64,000 bases of DNA from Coemansia sp. RSA 487 (Eukaryota; Kickxellomycota; Kickxellomycetes; Kickxellales; Kickxellaceae). The stretch spans positions 124,001-188,000 of the forward strand of contig JANBRJ010000014.1 in the NCBI GenBank assembly GCA_027577595.1, written 5' to 3'. The translations under genes and the position numbers were made by a program. Numbering within the stretch: position 1 is the first letter of the stretch; each line of letters starts with the position of its first letter. Below are positions 9,963-20,243 of the stretch, in pieces. The notes beneath the pieces are model-generated. The model saw nothing but the letters and a program-made list of their open reading frames with translations. It made no database searches and was not told the DNA's origin.

Positions 9963-11849
9963 TCACGAGTAGCCTTTACGAGACGTTTGTCTCTTACTTA
10001 TCGGTGGCGATGTGGCAGCAATCGCAGCTACGGGGGCGCGTCTAACAGCATCCACGATGTCTGCCGCATCGTCCTCACGCATCGCCGCGGCGCTGTGTAA
10101 TGCATCCGACCGGCGGATCGAGTCCCACGCGCGCAAGCAGCCTGTCAGCCATGCGCCTTCAGGATCGCTTCTGCACTCGCTGATGCTTGGAGCAGCCAAA
10201 AGCTCCGCCCGCAGACCGTCGATGCTTTTGGCAAAAGCGTTTTCGGTCGAATGTCTCTGCGTCTGTCTCTGTTTCTGCTTCTGTTGCTCCCATGGTGACA
10301 CCACCAGGTAATCAGTGCTCCTGTTTGCTCTGCCGCCTCTCTTGTTTCGGTGCCGGTCTGCTGGCGCATACAGCGGAAGAACCGACGCCGGTTTGGATGT
10401 CGTGTCACCGCCATGTTGCGTACCCCATGCACTGGCGATGTCCATAAACTGCATGTCGTCCGCTTCCCTGGGCTGCTCACGCGTAGGCAGGAACGAGACC
10501 CCCGATACTGCGATCCCGGTTTCGTGCTCGTACGCATCCGTGATCTCGTGCACCGCCTCGGGGCCAAGATCCAAGTGCTGGCACCCGAACGAAGTAGGTC
10601 CCTGGTTGATGACCACGTGCAGCTTGCAACGCCAGTCTGCCGTCACATCCTGCTGCGGCTCCGCAGGTCTACAAAGGCCCGGAATCGTCTGGGACAGCGT
10701 TGCTGCGGCAGCAAGAAGCTTTGCCAATCCCCTGTCCATGTACAGCTCGTAGACCGACTGCGCCGCCTTGCTCCGTTTCTTCCTCTCGTTGACAAGCACA
10801 ACAAGCGTATCGCACGTTTGCAGCAGGAGCGAGGCCATTTGCAGATCATGGGTCTTGGAGACAGCCAGTCTCGATGAGGTGCCAGAGCCTATGCCGCGGG
10901 TTCTGGGCCATGCATCAGCAGAGTGTAAACCCAGCACGGGCGGCGTGTCCAGAAGAATAGCACGGCTGCCGGACACCCACAGATCCACTCCTAATGTGCA
11001 TACAGATTCTGGCACATTCGACAAAGGGAAAACGTCTGGATTTGCAGCTCCATATGGCGGCTGTGCAAGCGAAGACATCAGCATGGATTTTCCAGCGGAT
11101 GCACGGCCTAGTATGCCGACGCATTTGCGGCTGCGCAGATGGCTCAGCACCTTGCGTGCTCCACTGTCCAAAAACTTTCCTGCTGGCGATATAAGCGGCA
11201 ATCGGCTTTCTCGCACATGCAGTGTCGCACGCTTGTAAGTCATCGTGTCTTTGAGTTTGTCATCGGCGGTGCTAATTAATGGTGGTTTGCTTGTTGTTCT
11301 CTGCGGGTGTGGCTGCACCTGGGGCACGCGTAGAATGGTTTGGTCCGCTGCAACAGCATTCGCAATCGCTGGTCGCTGTTCAGCCGACGTGTCTTTGGGA
11401 GAAGTATCTGTTGAAGCAGCGGCAGCGGCAGCAGCAGCGGCAGCAGCAGCACGTTCAGGTCGCATCAAAATGCGTGGAACCACCATGACGGGGTTTTCAC
11501 TGTTTTTTCTTTTCTGTCTATCCTTTGAGCGTTTTTGGCTTCTCGATCCGCTACCACTGCCTCCTCCTTCTCCGCCGCCACCAGCGCGCTTATCGGATGA
11601 ACGCTCTGCTGTGGGCTTGGGGTTTCTTATACGTCCATCTTGCGACGGCTGTCTTCCTCTTGCTGCATTTGGCTCTGCCGCACCCTGGTCGGGAGTGTTG
11701 GCTGGCCTAGGCCGGCTTTGGTTTTTGGTTGAGCTGGCCCTTCGTCCGTACGCTTCAATTGGCTTATGTGTTCCTGTGGTAGGATCAAAAAGCCTCCTGA
11801 CAGTCACTGGCTTTTCTGTGGGGGCTCCATTCTTCTCGGCCTTTTGCAT
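9963..11849 (-). CDS. SMG9: SMG9-like nonsense-mediated decay factor
   Basis: A 628-aa protein whose C-terminal two thirds resemble SMG9, which with SMG8 binds the SMG1 kinase that phosphorylates UPF1 during nonsense-mediated mRNA decay. A G-like domain follows a low-complexity N-terminus. It has a Walker A sequence GRASAGKS (248-255) in the SMG9 context VGILGRASAGKSMLMS. Next come LGVDLWVSGSRAILLDTPPV (like human IDFFITQERIVFLDTQPI) and LQMASLLLQTCDTLVVLV. The C-terminus (RAWDSIRRSDAL) parallels human IWDGVRKSSAL. The N-terminal third is basic and Ser/Pro-rich, with an 11-residue poly-Ala run encoded by a GCN repeat near 11420-11456. The ATG at 11849 is the first in frame. Most yeasts lack the SMG1 complex, so an SMG9 here suggests the full pathway. 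Confidence 0.85.
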   Translation of the reverse strand: MQKAEKNGAPTEKPVTVRRLFDPTTGTHKPIEAYGRRASSTKNQSRPRPANTPDQGAAEPNAARGRQPSQDGRIRNPKPTAERSSDKRAGGGGEGGGSGSGSRSQKRSKDRQKRKNSENPVMVVPRILMRPERAAAAAAAAAAAASTDTSPKDTSAEQRPAIANAVAADQTILRVPQVQPHPQRTTSKPPLISTADDKLKDTMTYKRATLHVRESRLPLISPAGKFLDSGARKVLSHLRSRKCVGILGRASAGKSMLMSSLAQPPYGAANPDVFPLSNVPESVCTLGVDLWVSGSRAILLDTPPVLGLHSADAWPRTRGIGSGTSSRLAVSKTHDLQMASLLLQTCDTLVVLVNERKKRSKAAQSVYELYMDRGLAKLLAAAATLSQTIPGLCRPAEPQQDVTADWRCKLHVVINQGPTSFGCQHLDLGPEAVHEITDAYEHETGIAVSGVSFLPTREQPREADDMQFMDIASAWGTQHGGDTTSKPASVLPLYAPADRHRNKRGGRANRSTDYLVVSPWEQQKQKQRQTQRHSTENAFAKSIDGLRAELLAAPSISECRSDPEGAWLTGCLRAWDSIRRSDALHSAAAMREDDAADIVDAVRRAPVAAIAATSPPISKRQTSRKGYS

Positions 11850-12131
11850 TTGAAACGAGAATTCCGAATGCAAAACCTTAATCCAAAAACGTAAACTAAA
11901 TAAATGCGTGCTTTACAAAAGTTGAAAAGAAAAGAGAGAAAATGGCTATCTCCCCCCCCCACTTGATCGACTTTTGTATTGAACGGGACCAGAGGGTGGG
12001 TGAAAAAGAAAAAAATCGAAGCAGACTAGTCCTTTTTTTTTCAAAACGTTTGCAGCGTTGGGCATGTGTTGCGACATTGTGAGGCAAAAACTCTGCTATT
12101 TCGCTTCTTGTACGTTTGGTAAACACTAGAT

Positions 12132-13151
12132 TTAAACAACAGGCTGCCGACGACGACGAGCCTGGGATTTGGCAGCCTTCTTTGCAGCCTTCTTGGACTT
12201 TGTCTCATAGTCAGCGCTGAAGCTGGTGTCGTTTTCAATATTCTTAATCGCATCGTCAACCGCCTGACGATGGTTACTTTCGGAGGCATCTAGGTCGTCA
12301 TCATCGGCATCAGCCAGCGAATCGTCGATTGGCTCAGGCTTCTTGACGATACCAACGGCAGAAAGGACAGCGAGCGGCAGACTGACAACGAAAACACGCT
12401 TGATGCTGGCAGGCTGGACTGTGTACGGGTTGATGACGCCGACCATGTTGATCTGGGAGGACTCGATCTCCTCGCCCTCAAACCCAGAGTCCTCGTAATC
12501 TGTGTTTGTCGGTGACGTGCGCCCGTTGTTACCATTGCCTGCAACATTCTTCTTCTGCTGCCTGCGCACCCTGCGGTTCGTCTGCTGCTGTGTCTGCGTT
12601 GCGCGTCTGTACTTGATTTTGCCACCAGCCTTTGCCTGCTCTTCCTCAATCACACGGATCCTCTCTTGCGCGCGCCAGTACGACAGATAATGGAACAAAT
12701 ACTGCATGCCCGAAGCAAACAATGCAAGCCCTGTGACCACGGTCCCGAACCCAGGGCGCCATCTGCGGTACAAGTATCCGGTGCCCCTCCACACGGGCAC
12801 GCCGTTCTTGCGGAAAAAGTTGTACCGCTTGCGCGACTCGCTGTTCCTCAGAATGTTGACCACAAGGCCAATACGCTGGAACCGCTTTTTCTCTGCTTCG
12901 CTTGCGCTGGCTTGCATGCGGCTCAGTTTGTCCGGATGGTACTTTTTGGACAGCTGCCGGTACGAGCGGTTGATTTCCTCAATGCTACTCTTGGGCTTGA
13001 CACCCAGGAGTTCGTACCAGTCATCTGTTGCCTCGTGCTTCTTGATATCATCGTAGAGCTCGAATATCTCGTGGTCTAGCTTCTCCCATGCAGCGGCTAG
13101 ACCGACAAAGAAGCTGAGAAGCACCAAGATAGCCACAGGGCGAAATCTCAT
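12132..13151 (-). CDS. ERJ5: ER membrane J-domain protein, Erj5/DNAJC1-like
   Basis: A 339-aa Hsp40 co-chaperone of the ER membrane. It starts with a signal sequence (about residues 1-21, MRFRPVAILVLLSFFVGLAA). The J domain follows at about 44-112 with the Hsp70-stimulating HPD at 72-74. The next block (GVPVWRGTGYLYRRWRPG) and a membrane segment at about 133-158 match the fungal Erj5 / animal DNAJC1 layout, where the J domain faces the ER lumen and works with BiP/Kar2. A second hydrophobic segment lies near 256-272. The C-terminal tail is very basic (KKAAKKAAKSQARRRR), as expected for a cytosolic end. The ATG at 13151 begins the signal peptide. It is divergent from BCP1, with 388 nt between the starts. 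Confidence 0.87.
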   Translation of the reverse strand: MRFRPVAILVLLSFFVGLAAAWEKLDHEIFELYDDIKKHEATDDWYELLGVKPKSSIEEINRSYRQLSKKYHPDKLSRMQASASEAEKKRFQRIGLVVNILRNSESRKRYNFFRKNGVPVWRGTGYLYRRWRPGFGTVVTGLALFASGMQYLFHYLSYWRAQERIRVIEEEQAKAGGKIKYRRATQTQQQTNRRVRRQQKKNVAGNGNNGRTSPTNTDYEDSGFEGEEIESSQINMVGVINPYTVQPASIKRVFVVSLPLAVLSAVGIVKKPEPIDDSLADADDDDLDASESNHRQAVDDAIKNIENDTSFSADYETKSKKAAKKAAKSQARRRRQPVV

Positions 13152-13539
13152 TTTTCAAATGGTATACACCCTTGCTAGTAAATGTCTCAAAATCAAAAAT
13201 AAAGAAAATCGTGTAGAATAAAAAGGACTAAAAAAAGCTAAAGAGGCAAAAGAAAAGGGAAGAGAAAGGCAGAGAGCAAACACAGGTTTTGCGTGTGGTA
13301 TTTTGGAAGCCTCAATTCAATAATAGCTTTTACTACTACCCACTCTCGGCTGATCTTTTAATCAATCAAGAATTACTATGAAATCCAAAACTTTTCTCTC
13401 ACTCTTTTTAAAACAGCTCTAGCTGTATCATGAAACCATGAAAAAGAAACCGCTTTGCTTTGTTTTACTTTTTTTTTTGTTTACTACTGCATTTTATATT
13501 ATTTCTTCTATTGGTCCTGCCAAGTAATTGCGAAACACA
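13152..13539. promoter_or_regulatory. Shared promoter region, ERJ5 and BCP1
   Basis: 388 nt between two divergent starts, AT-rich, with T runs before the BCP1 ATG. It must drive both genes. No specific factor site is recognised. Confidence 0.4.
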
Positions 13540-14517
13540 ATGAGTCGGAAAAGAACACACGACGACCAGGACGATGACGCCGAGATGCACGACGCGGACA
13601 AGAGCACCACTACAGAAAAGCAGCCCGATCCAGAGAGCAGCGGATCGGAAGAAAGCGCAGACGATGGCGAGGGATCCACAGTGGATGTGGACTTTGAGTT
13701 CTTTGAGCCCACCGAGATCGACTTCCACGGGATGAAAAGCTTGCTGAAGAGCTCATTTGGCGACGATGCCCAGGACTTTGATATCAGCGGACTGGCCGAT
13801 ATAATCCTCGAGCAGGGCGAAATCGGATCCACAGTCAAGGTGGATGGCGAGGACAGCGACCCCTATGCTTTGCTCACCGTGGTTGATCTCAATAGAAACA
13901 GCGAAAAGCCCGTGGTCCTGCAGCTCAAGGACTATCTGCTTAAAAAGGCCGAAAAGGCCAAAATTGCTGCCAAGCTATCCGATATTCTGAACACCAAGGA
14001 TAAGAATGTCGGATTGCTAATTAGTGAGCGCGTAGTCAACGTTCCTCCCCAGGTGGTGGCTCCGATGCTGCGCATGCTTGTTGACGAGATGAAGACTGCA
14101 AACGAAGCAGGCGAATCGTATAACTTTGAGCACTTTTTACTTATCTGTCCATTGTACAAGGATACAGAAGCCGTTTCTGACGATCCAGAAGACGACAGCG
14201 ACAGCGACGATACCTCTGGAAACAAGAACAAGAAACCTCTTGTGTCAATCCGCCGCCAGGGCAAGTCCAGCAACCGTGGAACAGCAAACAATGTCATGGA
14301 TATGCCGTTCGAAACCCACGTCTATGCTGAAGAGGAATTCATTGAGGAATTTGCTTGTCTCAAGTTCGACTACAAGTTTACGCGCACGAAGCGCGCTGCA
14401 GAGTCTCGGAACTCTTTTGCAGAATCTGGGCTCAGCCCCTTCCGCCGCTGTCTGGTCATCCACAAGTCAAAGCTCACTGATCTTATTGATCGGCTAAACG
14501 ATGTACTAGCTCTCTAA
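13540..14517 (+). CDS. BCP1: BCCIP/Bcp1 family protein
   Basis: A 325-aa protein of the BCCIP family. Yeast Bcp1 is the nuclear chaperone of ribosomal protein Rpl23 and is needed for Mss4 export; human BCCIP binds BRCA2 and p21. The N-terminus is basic then acidic (MSRKRTHDDQDDD). The family core starts with VDVDFEFFEP and IDFHGMKSLL and continues through SVKVDGEDSDPYALLTVVDL-like sequence. A Lys-rich stretch and an Asp/Ser acidic loop at about 205-220 (DDPEDDSDSDD) precede the conserved end FRRCLVIHKSKL. Length agrees with the family. The ATG at 13540 is preferred; no upstream ATG is in frame. One exon. Confidence 0.92.
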   Translation: MSRKRTHDDQDDDAEMHDADKSTTTEKQPDPESSGSEESADDGEGSTVDVDFEFFEPTEIDFHGMKSLLKSSFGDDAQDFDISGLADIILEQGEIGSTVKVDGEDSDPYALLTVVDLNRNSEKPVVLQLKDYLLKKAEKAKIAAKLSDILNTKDKNVGLLISERVVNVPPQVVAPMLRMLVDEMKTANEAGESYNFEHFLLICPLYKDTEAVSDDPEDDSDSDDTSGNKNKKPLVSIRRQGKSSNRGTANNVMDMPFETHVYAEEEFIEEFACLKFDYKFTRTKRAAESRNSFAESGLSPFRRCLVIHKSKLTDLIDRLNDVLAL

Positions 14518-15197
14518 TCAGCAAAAAAAAAGCTTTGTCTAATCAATGGATTTTCCTTTCGCTAAATTGCAACTGTACTAAAAGGCTACGAATTATTTTG
14601 ACAAATGTGACATGAGCGCGCACAAATTAAGTGGTTTTAAATACACATACGTTAAGCTGATGTATCTATACAAATTTATACTAACAAATATTAAAAATAT
14701 CTATTCATATTCAAAAGTTTGGGTTTTAATGCAAAAAAATCCTACATTCAGGGCTAGTATTAGCTTTTCATACCTTCCCTAAATTCCGAAGCATACGCTA
14801 GTAGATCCCATGAAGAGTGTTTGAGCCCACCAATATTTTGAAAGTTCAGTTCGCATCTGTATATTTTCTTTTTGTGTTTATTGATTACATGCTACAATAG
14901 AACATGTTATCCCCAATGAAAGATGAGGCTTGGTTTATTAAAGCTGTCGTGTGAACTTGATTGACATATCAGGCATTGCAATTAAACTGGCTGCGGCTTT
15001 TTTTGTTGGTTTAATAGAATTGGCTTTGCTTGACTCAAGTTAAAATAAACAAACCCCAAAACGATTGCATTTTGCTCTTTCATTCCTTTTCTTCTTTGTT
15101 TGTGGTTTCCGTACCTTTTTTATTCAAAGTACTGCATACTTCACCCGTTTTGGTGCTTTATAAGTTACCTACACATATCACTTTCAATACAGCACAC
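14518..15197. other. AT-rich spacer before the FunK1 relic
   Basis: About 680 nt, strongly AT-rich. The frame that later encodes the FunK1 relic is open from 15030, but the sequence before about 15240 looks like T-rich leader, not kinase. No gene seen. Confidence 0.4.
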
Positions 15198-17015
15198 ATG
15201 CAATTAACTCGAATAAAATGTCGGACATACATATTTTTCCCTGTTGAGCTGGAAATTCTCTTGTCGTATCTAGGCAACAGCTGGGGTGTTGCATGGAATA
15301 GGGCATTTGCCGGGAATTCCCCGTTCACTCGGAGCCGTGTACGCACAATTCTGAGCAGCTTCAGTAACGGATACGAGACAAGTGGCATCGCAAGGCTTGG
15401 ATCGGAGAGCGAATTCCAAATGACGATGGCCCGGCTTATCTCAAACATTGAGGAAAACTTGGATGGACAATTCAGCACCGAGTTCTGGCTAAAATGGTAT
15501 GATACTCACATCAAGCCGATGAAAGGCTCGGGAACATCTGACCGAAAACCTGGTGGCGTCTTTATCGTTGGAGGTACCGGTGGTGGGGAGGGCTGGCGCA
15601 ATGTGGTTGCTGCTCTCGAAATCGAAAACTGCAGAACGACGACTAAGAACAACATTATTCGAGGGCAGCTGTTCCAGGACTTCGTCAACATGGCCGAAAA
15701 CTAACCGCGCCGTTTCATGTTAGGGTTGACAATCTCCGGCGATCGCGAGCTGCACGCCTATGTTTCCACTCCTACCAAAGTGTATTATGCTAAGGTTGGC
15801 AATATTCCGATTCCGGGGAAGCACACAAGCGTGGACAGATACGCTGGGGAGATGGCAGCGATTAAATCCCCGATTCTGATATATCAACAACTACCTAACG
15901 ACTACGGGTTCCTTGTGTGCGCCCGTCTAGGCGTGCGGGCACCATTCAAAATGGTGGATGTCTCCGAGTACATTGCGAGCAATGTCTGCAAAGACCTTAG
16001 CAACGAAACTATAGAGCTTAATTATGGAGATGCTGCAGGCGGCAGACGTAACTCAATAACTGGGCCGCATTCTTGGGTGTTTTTTGTTAGAGTGGGACCC
16101 CACAGAGGAACTGCAAAGCAGCTCATTTTGAAATTCCACTGGCATTACGAAGGGATGTCGGAATTCAAGATATTTGAGAAGGTACGCCATCTGCGCGTGC
16201 CTCACATTTCCGATATTATTGACATCTCTGCAGGTTACACTCATTTTCTGCTTGTAGCAGCCGCTGGTGACGGCAACATATTTGTTCTGCATCATGATAT
16301 TTCTGCCTCCAACCTGCGTGTGCAAGGTGGATGCACCCCTTTTATTATTGATTGGGGGTGCGGTATGGTTGCTGAATGCGGGAGAGGTCGGATGGCCAGT
16401 ACTACGGCGATTGTCAGGACCGCTATTTATATAGGTATTTGTGTATTGAACCAGATGCCAAAGCGGTTAGTCCTGGATGACCTCGAGTCACTCGTCCTTG
16501 TGCTAGCCCATTGTCTATGGATGACATATGGAAGGGACTCATAACTGTTTAATCGTCTATGGAATTGCGAAAAAGAGCAACATGATGTTGTCTCAGTACG
16601 AATTGAGTGGTTAGGTTCTAAGGACTTGTTTATGAACAAAATGGGCCTAATAAACTGCCCACGCGTTTTGGAGCATCTTATCACAAACATGTATGAACTG
16701 CTCTTTCCTAAGTCAATATCGATCCACACAATTTCATGTCATGATGTAGATGCACGACTGACTGAGTTCAAGGCCACCGACTGGCTTGCCGCTTTTGAAT
16801 CGGTCATAAATGAGACAGATTGCGCTATCTCCAAGGCATATGGGCTTGATATGGAATGTCTTCACGAATTGAGCATCTTCGTGAATAAGGAGCAGCAGAA
16901 ACCTGTCACTAGCACTGATGGACATCATACCTCTTCAGGAGCTTCCGCTCTGAAGAGGAAAGCTGGAGACAAAGGTTCAGATTCTAAGGACGAGAAACGT
17001 CACCGTCGTCAGTAG
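15198..17015 (+). pseudogene. FunK1-type fungal protein kinase with two in-frame stops
   Basis: One continuous frame of about 600 codons carries a FunK1 kinase (fungal-specific kinase-like family) but is cut by two TAA codons, at 15702-15704 and 16542-16544. No frame change occurs across either. Family landmarks are in order: VFIVGGTGGGEGWRNV-like entry, PRRFMLGLTISG, the catalytic-loop form HHDISASN (usual HRDIS-x-x-N), IIDWG in the DFG position, RTAIYIGI, LDDLESLVLVLAHCLW, and a basic tail (KRKAGDKG, KRHRRQ). The first stop splits the well-conserved segment just before PRRF, so it is not an intron edge. Each TAA could come from CAA by one C-to-T change. The likeliest reading is a young pseudogene of a multicopy family; readthrough is a less likely alternative. 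The start is uncertain: the first ATG is at 15198 and the homology begins near 15240. Confidence 0.72.
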
Positions 17016-17422
17016 ATATGCTTTTTGTAAGGCTTTTGACTGTTTATCATGATATAGTAAATGCTGCTCCAAATTATTGAAACATTAGCAGTGCGTGTAT
17101 GTTAAATCAAGCTTGCTTACAGGATAAGCACAAGTAGGGCAAGTTAAACATCACGACGAATAAAGTGTCTCTGTGTGATCGTTTGTCAAAGACGTATACT
17201 GCCTCTCTGTATAGTCCTGAAACAGCACAGTGTGAAATGATCTGTAGGGCCATTTTTTAGTAGTGAATATTTGGACTTGATAAATCAGCGGATCTGATCA
17301 CACTTTTCTATTGTATTCGTATTTTTAGTAGAGAAAATTTTGTACACTTGCAAAACCCTTTTTTCTTTTTTTTTTTTTTTTTTAAATTCGAATTTCTTTT
17401 TGAGCTTTAGTAAACTTTAGTA
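17016..17422. other. Spacer and promoter region of RRP6
   Basis: 407 nt, AT-rich, with a long T tract (about 17353-17382) 40-70 nt before the RRP6 ATG. Poly(dA:dT) tracts of this kind are common in fungal promoters. Nothing else is seen. Confidence 0.4.
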
Positions 17423-20095
17423 ATGTCAAAGCCCAACAGCAACGACTTTGTTGCGAATTTTGACAGCAGCGTGGCTGCTGCGTACGCGGCACTGCTGAAG
17501 GCCACGAAGGCGGCCAACAGGCTGCCCAGCGACATTAGTTTTTACCGAACGCTAGACGAACAAGTGGACCGAAAGGTCGAGCATACATCGCAGGTAACAT
17601 TAGATATGGCCAACACTTTATGGAAGAACACGTACTCTGAGGAGCCTAGATCATTGGCGGTGGAAACAGTGGACGATATAGCAAGCAAGGGCTCCGAGGG
17701 CAACTGGGTGATCGGACCAGGATTCCGAGCAATCGTCGATTCGATCGACACGCTGCTCGAGAAGATCGATGTGGGTATCGACGAGGTGCTAAAGAACCCC
17801 GCACACCATATACGATCGGCTGCATCGAAACCCCCAGTGGTTGTTGGCGAACAGAGCGCACCGATGGTTACGGCTGTGGCCGATGCCGATGGCAGGCGAA
17901 CGAATCTAGCGCTGGTACATGCAAAGAACACGCCCAGGCCACAGCTTCTGTTCAAGGATGTCATTGACAATTCGCATGGCACACCATGGGTGTGGAAGAT
18001 CCGTGAAAAGCCGCACGCCAAAGTCCCGTTGGACAGCCGTGCCATGGCCGTTGATGGCGAGTACCCCGAGGAGCTGCCGCATCCATACGAGCACGAGATC
18101 AAAACGCTGGAGCAGCCGCAGCGGCACTTTGAGGTGGCCGAGCCGCAAGAGCCGTGCGCCTGGGACACCACGCCGTTCGAGTTCGTCGAGACGCCAGAGC
18201 AGCTGAAAAAGATGATGGACCACCTGTGCACCGCCAGCGAGATCGCTATCGACTTGGAGCACCACAACTACAGGTCATATCAGGGATTTACTTGTCTGAT
18301 CCAGATAAGTTCCCGTACCCATGACTACGTTGTTGATGCCATTGCTTTGCGCAGCGAACTCGCGTGTCTGAACCAAGTGACAGCCGATCCGCGCAAGATC
18401 AAAGTGTTCCATGGCGCAGAGAGCGACATGCAGTGGCTGCAGCGGGACTTTGGCGTCTACGTAGTGGGGTTGTTCGACACATACCATGCGTCCAAGGTGC
18501 TCAACATGGCGCACCACTCGCTAGCGCACTTGCTCCGCGTGTATTGCGCGTACGAGGCTGACAAGAAGTACCAGCTGGCCGACTGGCGTATCCGCCCGCT
18601 CCCTCTTGAAATGATAACATATGCGCGCGCCGATACGCATTTCCTCCTGTATGTATACGATCGACTGCGTAATGAGCTGCTTTTGCGTGGCGCAGAACTT
18701 GTGGGCCAGGATGTGGGCAACCCCGGAGCCGAGAGCTTTGGACAGCTGGCCGGAATGGACGTGGTTGCCTCGGCAACGCAGCCCATGGAGCTGACGCTGC
18801 AGAGGTCTGCGCAAACATCGCTGCGCAAATACACCAAGGACACATATGACGCGGACACAGGGCTGGGCTCGGTCGGGTGGGCCACGCTTTTGCGCAAATG
18901 GAAGAACCCGTTCGGCCCGGCTCAAGCAGCCGTGTACCGCAAGCTCCACGAATGGCGCGACTCGTGCGCACGCGAGGAGGATGAGTCGACTCGCTATGTA
19001 TTGCCCAACCATATGCTGTTTGTGGTGTCCGAGAAAATGCCCGACGACGTGCCAACGCTTTTGGCGCTATGCCGCCCAACTCCACCTCTTGTGCGGCTGC
19101 ATGCAAGCGACATGGTCCGGCTGATCTCCCAGACGCGCAAGGATGCGGAGGCCCGGCTGGGCGACATACGTGCGCTTGTCGATGAGGAGCTCCGGATGCA
19201 CAAACCTAAACCCGTACATACAAGATTCGACGACATGGAGGAGCCGGCCAAGGAGGAAGAGACCATGGACGTTGATCAGGCCAAGGTTCCTCAAGTGGCC
19301 GACGATGTTCTATCGGCTACGTTGCTTGGTTCCGTCGACGATTTGCTGGTCCCCACGTCGGCGCTCTTTGGCTCCTCTCTGCAATCGTCTATCCACCACA
19401 GCGGAGGAACCGAATCCGAGCCGTCTTCGCCAGATGCCACTGAGGCCAGCAAGAGGGCGCGCGAGATCCGGTCAAACCTCGTGCTCACCATGGCTGTTCC
19501 CAGATCCCTCTACACAAGCAGTGCACCTGCAAACAACGAGTTTACTGTTGTTGGAGGACGCCAGCCTGCTTCACAATCCGAGTTGCTGCAACGCAATGAA
19601 GCTGGTGCGGAAGCGCCGTCTGCCAATCGCGGCCCAATCGTCATATCCGAGACATACGGGCGGCAGAAATCCGATCGGAAGGAGCCCACGGCCGACGATA
19701 CTCATGCAGCCAAAAGGCAGCGTGTCGGTGATCTGGATCTTTCAAAGATCGCACTAGGCGACATCGACGACGATAGCGACCAAAACACCAACGAATCCAC
19801 TGCGTTGTCGGCAAAGGGTAAGAAAAGGCAAAAGAAGAGCAGCAAGCGTGTTGATCTGTCGGATGTCAAGGCCTTTGATTACACTGCTGGTGGCCAGAAC
19901 ACCGATGCCATTGGCAAGACACGGGCGGGAGATGGTGGTGGCAAAAAGGATATGCGCCAGAAGAAACGCGGTCCTGGTAAGGGCGATAACAAATTTAACC
20001 CGTACGGAAATGTGGGCGAGTCGCAGGAGTTTGGCAATAGACCCAAGAAGCACAAAATAAAATCCGGCAACAGAACAATGTCATACAAGAAGTAA
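17423..20095 (+). CDS. RRP6: Nuclear exosome 3'-5' exoribonuclease Rrp6/EXOSC10
   Basis: An 890-aa catalytic subunit of the nuclear exosome, acting in rRNA, snoRNA and snRNA 3' trimming and RNA surveillance. The N-terminal about 110 residues fit the PMC2NT domain that binds Rrp47. The DEDDy exonuclease has every active-site residue: D277 and E279 in AIDLEHHNYRS, D335 in GAESDMQWLQRDF, Y400 and D404 in YARADTHFLLYVYD. The HRDC domain follows (about 500-580; FGPAQAAVYRKLHEWRD and LPNHMLFVVSEKMP). The long C-terminal tail is low-complexity and Lys-rich (GKKRQKKSSKR and later), consistent with the exosome-binding and RNA-threading lasso. The frame is a single exon from the ATG at 17423. It is tail-to-tail with the PB1-domain gene, 148 nt apart. 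Confidence 0.96.
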   Translation: MSKPNSNDFVANFDSSVAAAYAALLKATKAANRLPSDISFYRTLDEQVDRKVEHTSQVTLDMANTLWKNTYSEEPRSLAVETVDDIASKGSEGNWVIGPGFRAIVDSIDTLLEKIDVGIDEVLKNPAHHIRSAASKPPVVVGEQSAPMVTAVADADGRRTNLALVHAKNTPRPQLLFKDVIDNSHGTPWVWKIREKPHAKVPLDSRAMAVDGEYPEELPHPYEHEIKTLEQPQRHFEVAEPQEPCAWDTTPFEFVETPEQLKKMMDHLCTASEIAIDLEHHNYRSYQGFTCLIQISSRTHDYVVDAIALRSELACLNQVTADPRKIKVFHGAESDMQWLQRDFGVYVVGLFDTYHASKVLNMAHHSLAHLLRVYCAYEADKKYQLADWRIRPLPLEMITYARADTHFLLYVYDRLRNELLLRGAELVGQDVGNPGAESFGQLAGMDVVASATQPMELTLQRSAQTSLRKYTKDTYDADTGLGSVGWATLLRKWKNPFGPAQAAVYRKLHEWRDSCAREEDESTRYVLPNHMLFVVSEKMPDDVPTLLALCRPTPPLVRLHASDMVRLISQTRKDAEARLGDIRALVDEELRMHKPKPVHTRFDDMEEPAKEEETMDVDQAKVPQVADDVLSATLLGSVDDLLVPTSALFGSSLQSSIHHSGGTESEPSSPDATEASKRAREIRSNLVLTMAVPRSLYTSSAPANNEFTVVGGRQPASQSELLQRNEAGAEAPSANRGPIVISETYGRQKSDRKEPTADDTHAAKRQRVGDLDLSKIALGDIDDDSDQNTNESTALSAKGKKRQKKSSKRVDLSDVKAFDYTAGGQNTDAIGKTRAGDGGGKKDMRQKKRGPGKGDNKFNPYGNVGESQEFGNRPKKHKIKSGNRTMSYKK

Positions 20096-20243
20096 GACAA
20101 GCGTGGCCTCTATTTCGTTTATTATTTTTTCGCCCTAATATTTCAATACGAGCCGGCCCGGCAAAAGCACACAGCAGCGAAAGGAAATGGAATATGGAAA
20201 AGTGGATACATGGCTAAAAATACTCTCATAAGAAATAAATAGT

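Noticed and set aside
10012-11853. Several plus-strand frames opposite SMG9
   Set aside because: They are shadows of the minus-strand gene with no recognised motifs.
16182-16233. Intron-like segment in the FunK1 relic (GTACGC to TCTGCAG, 52 nt)
   Set aside because: The segment encodes FunK1-like sequence in frame, and removing 52 nt would break the frame that carries the later kinase motifs.
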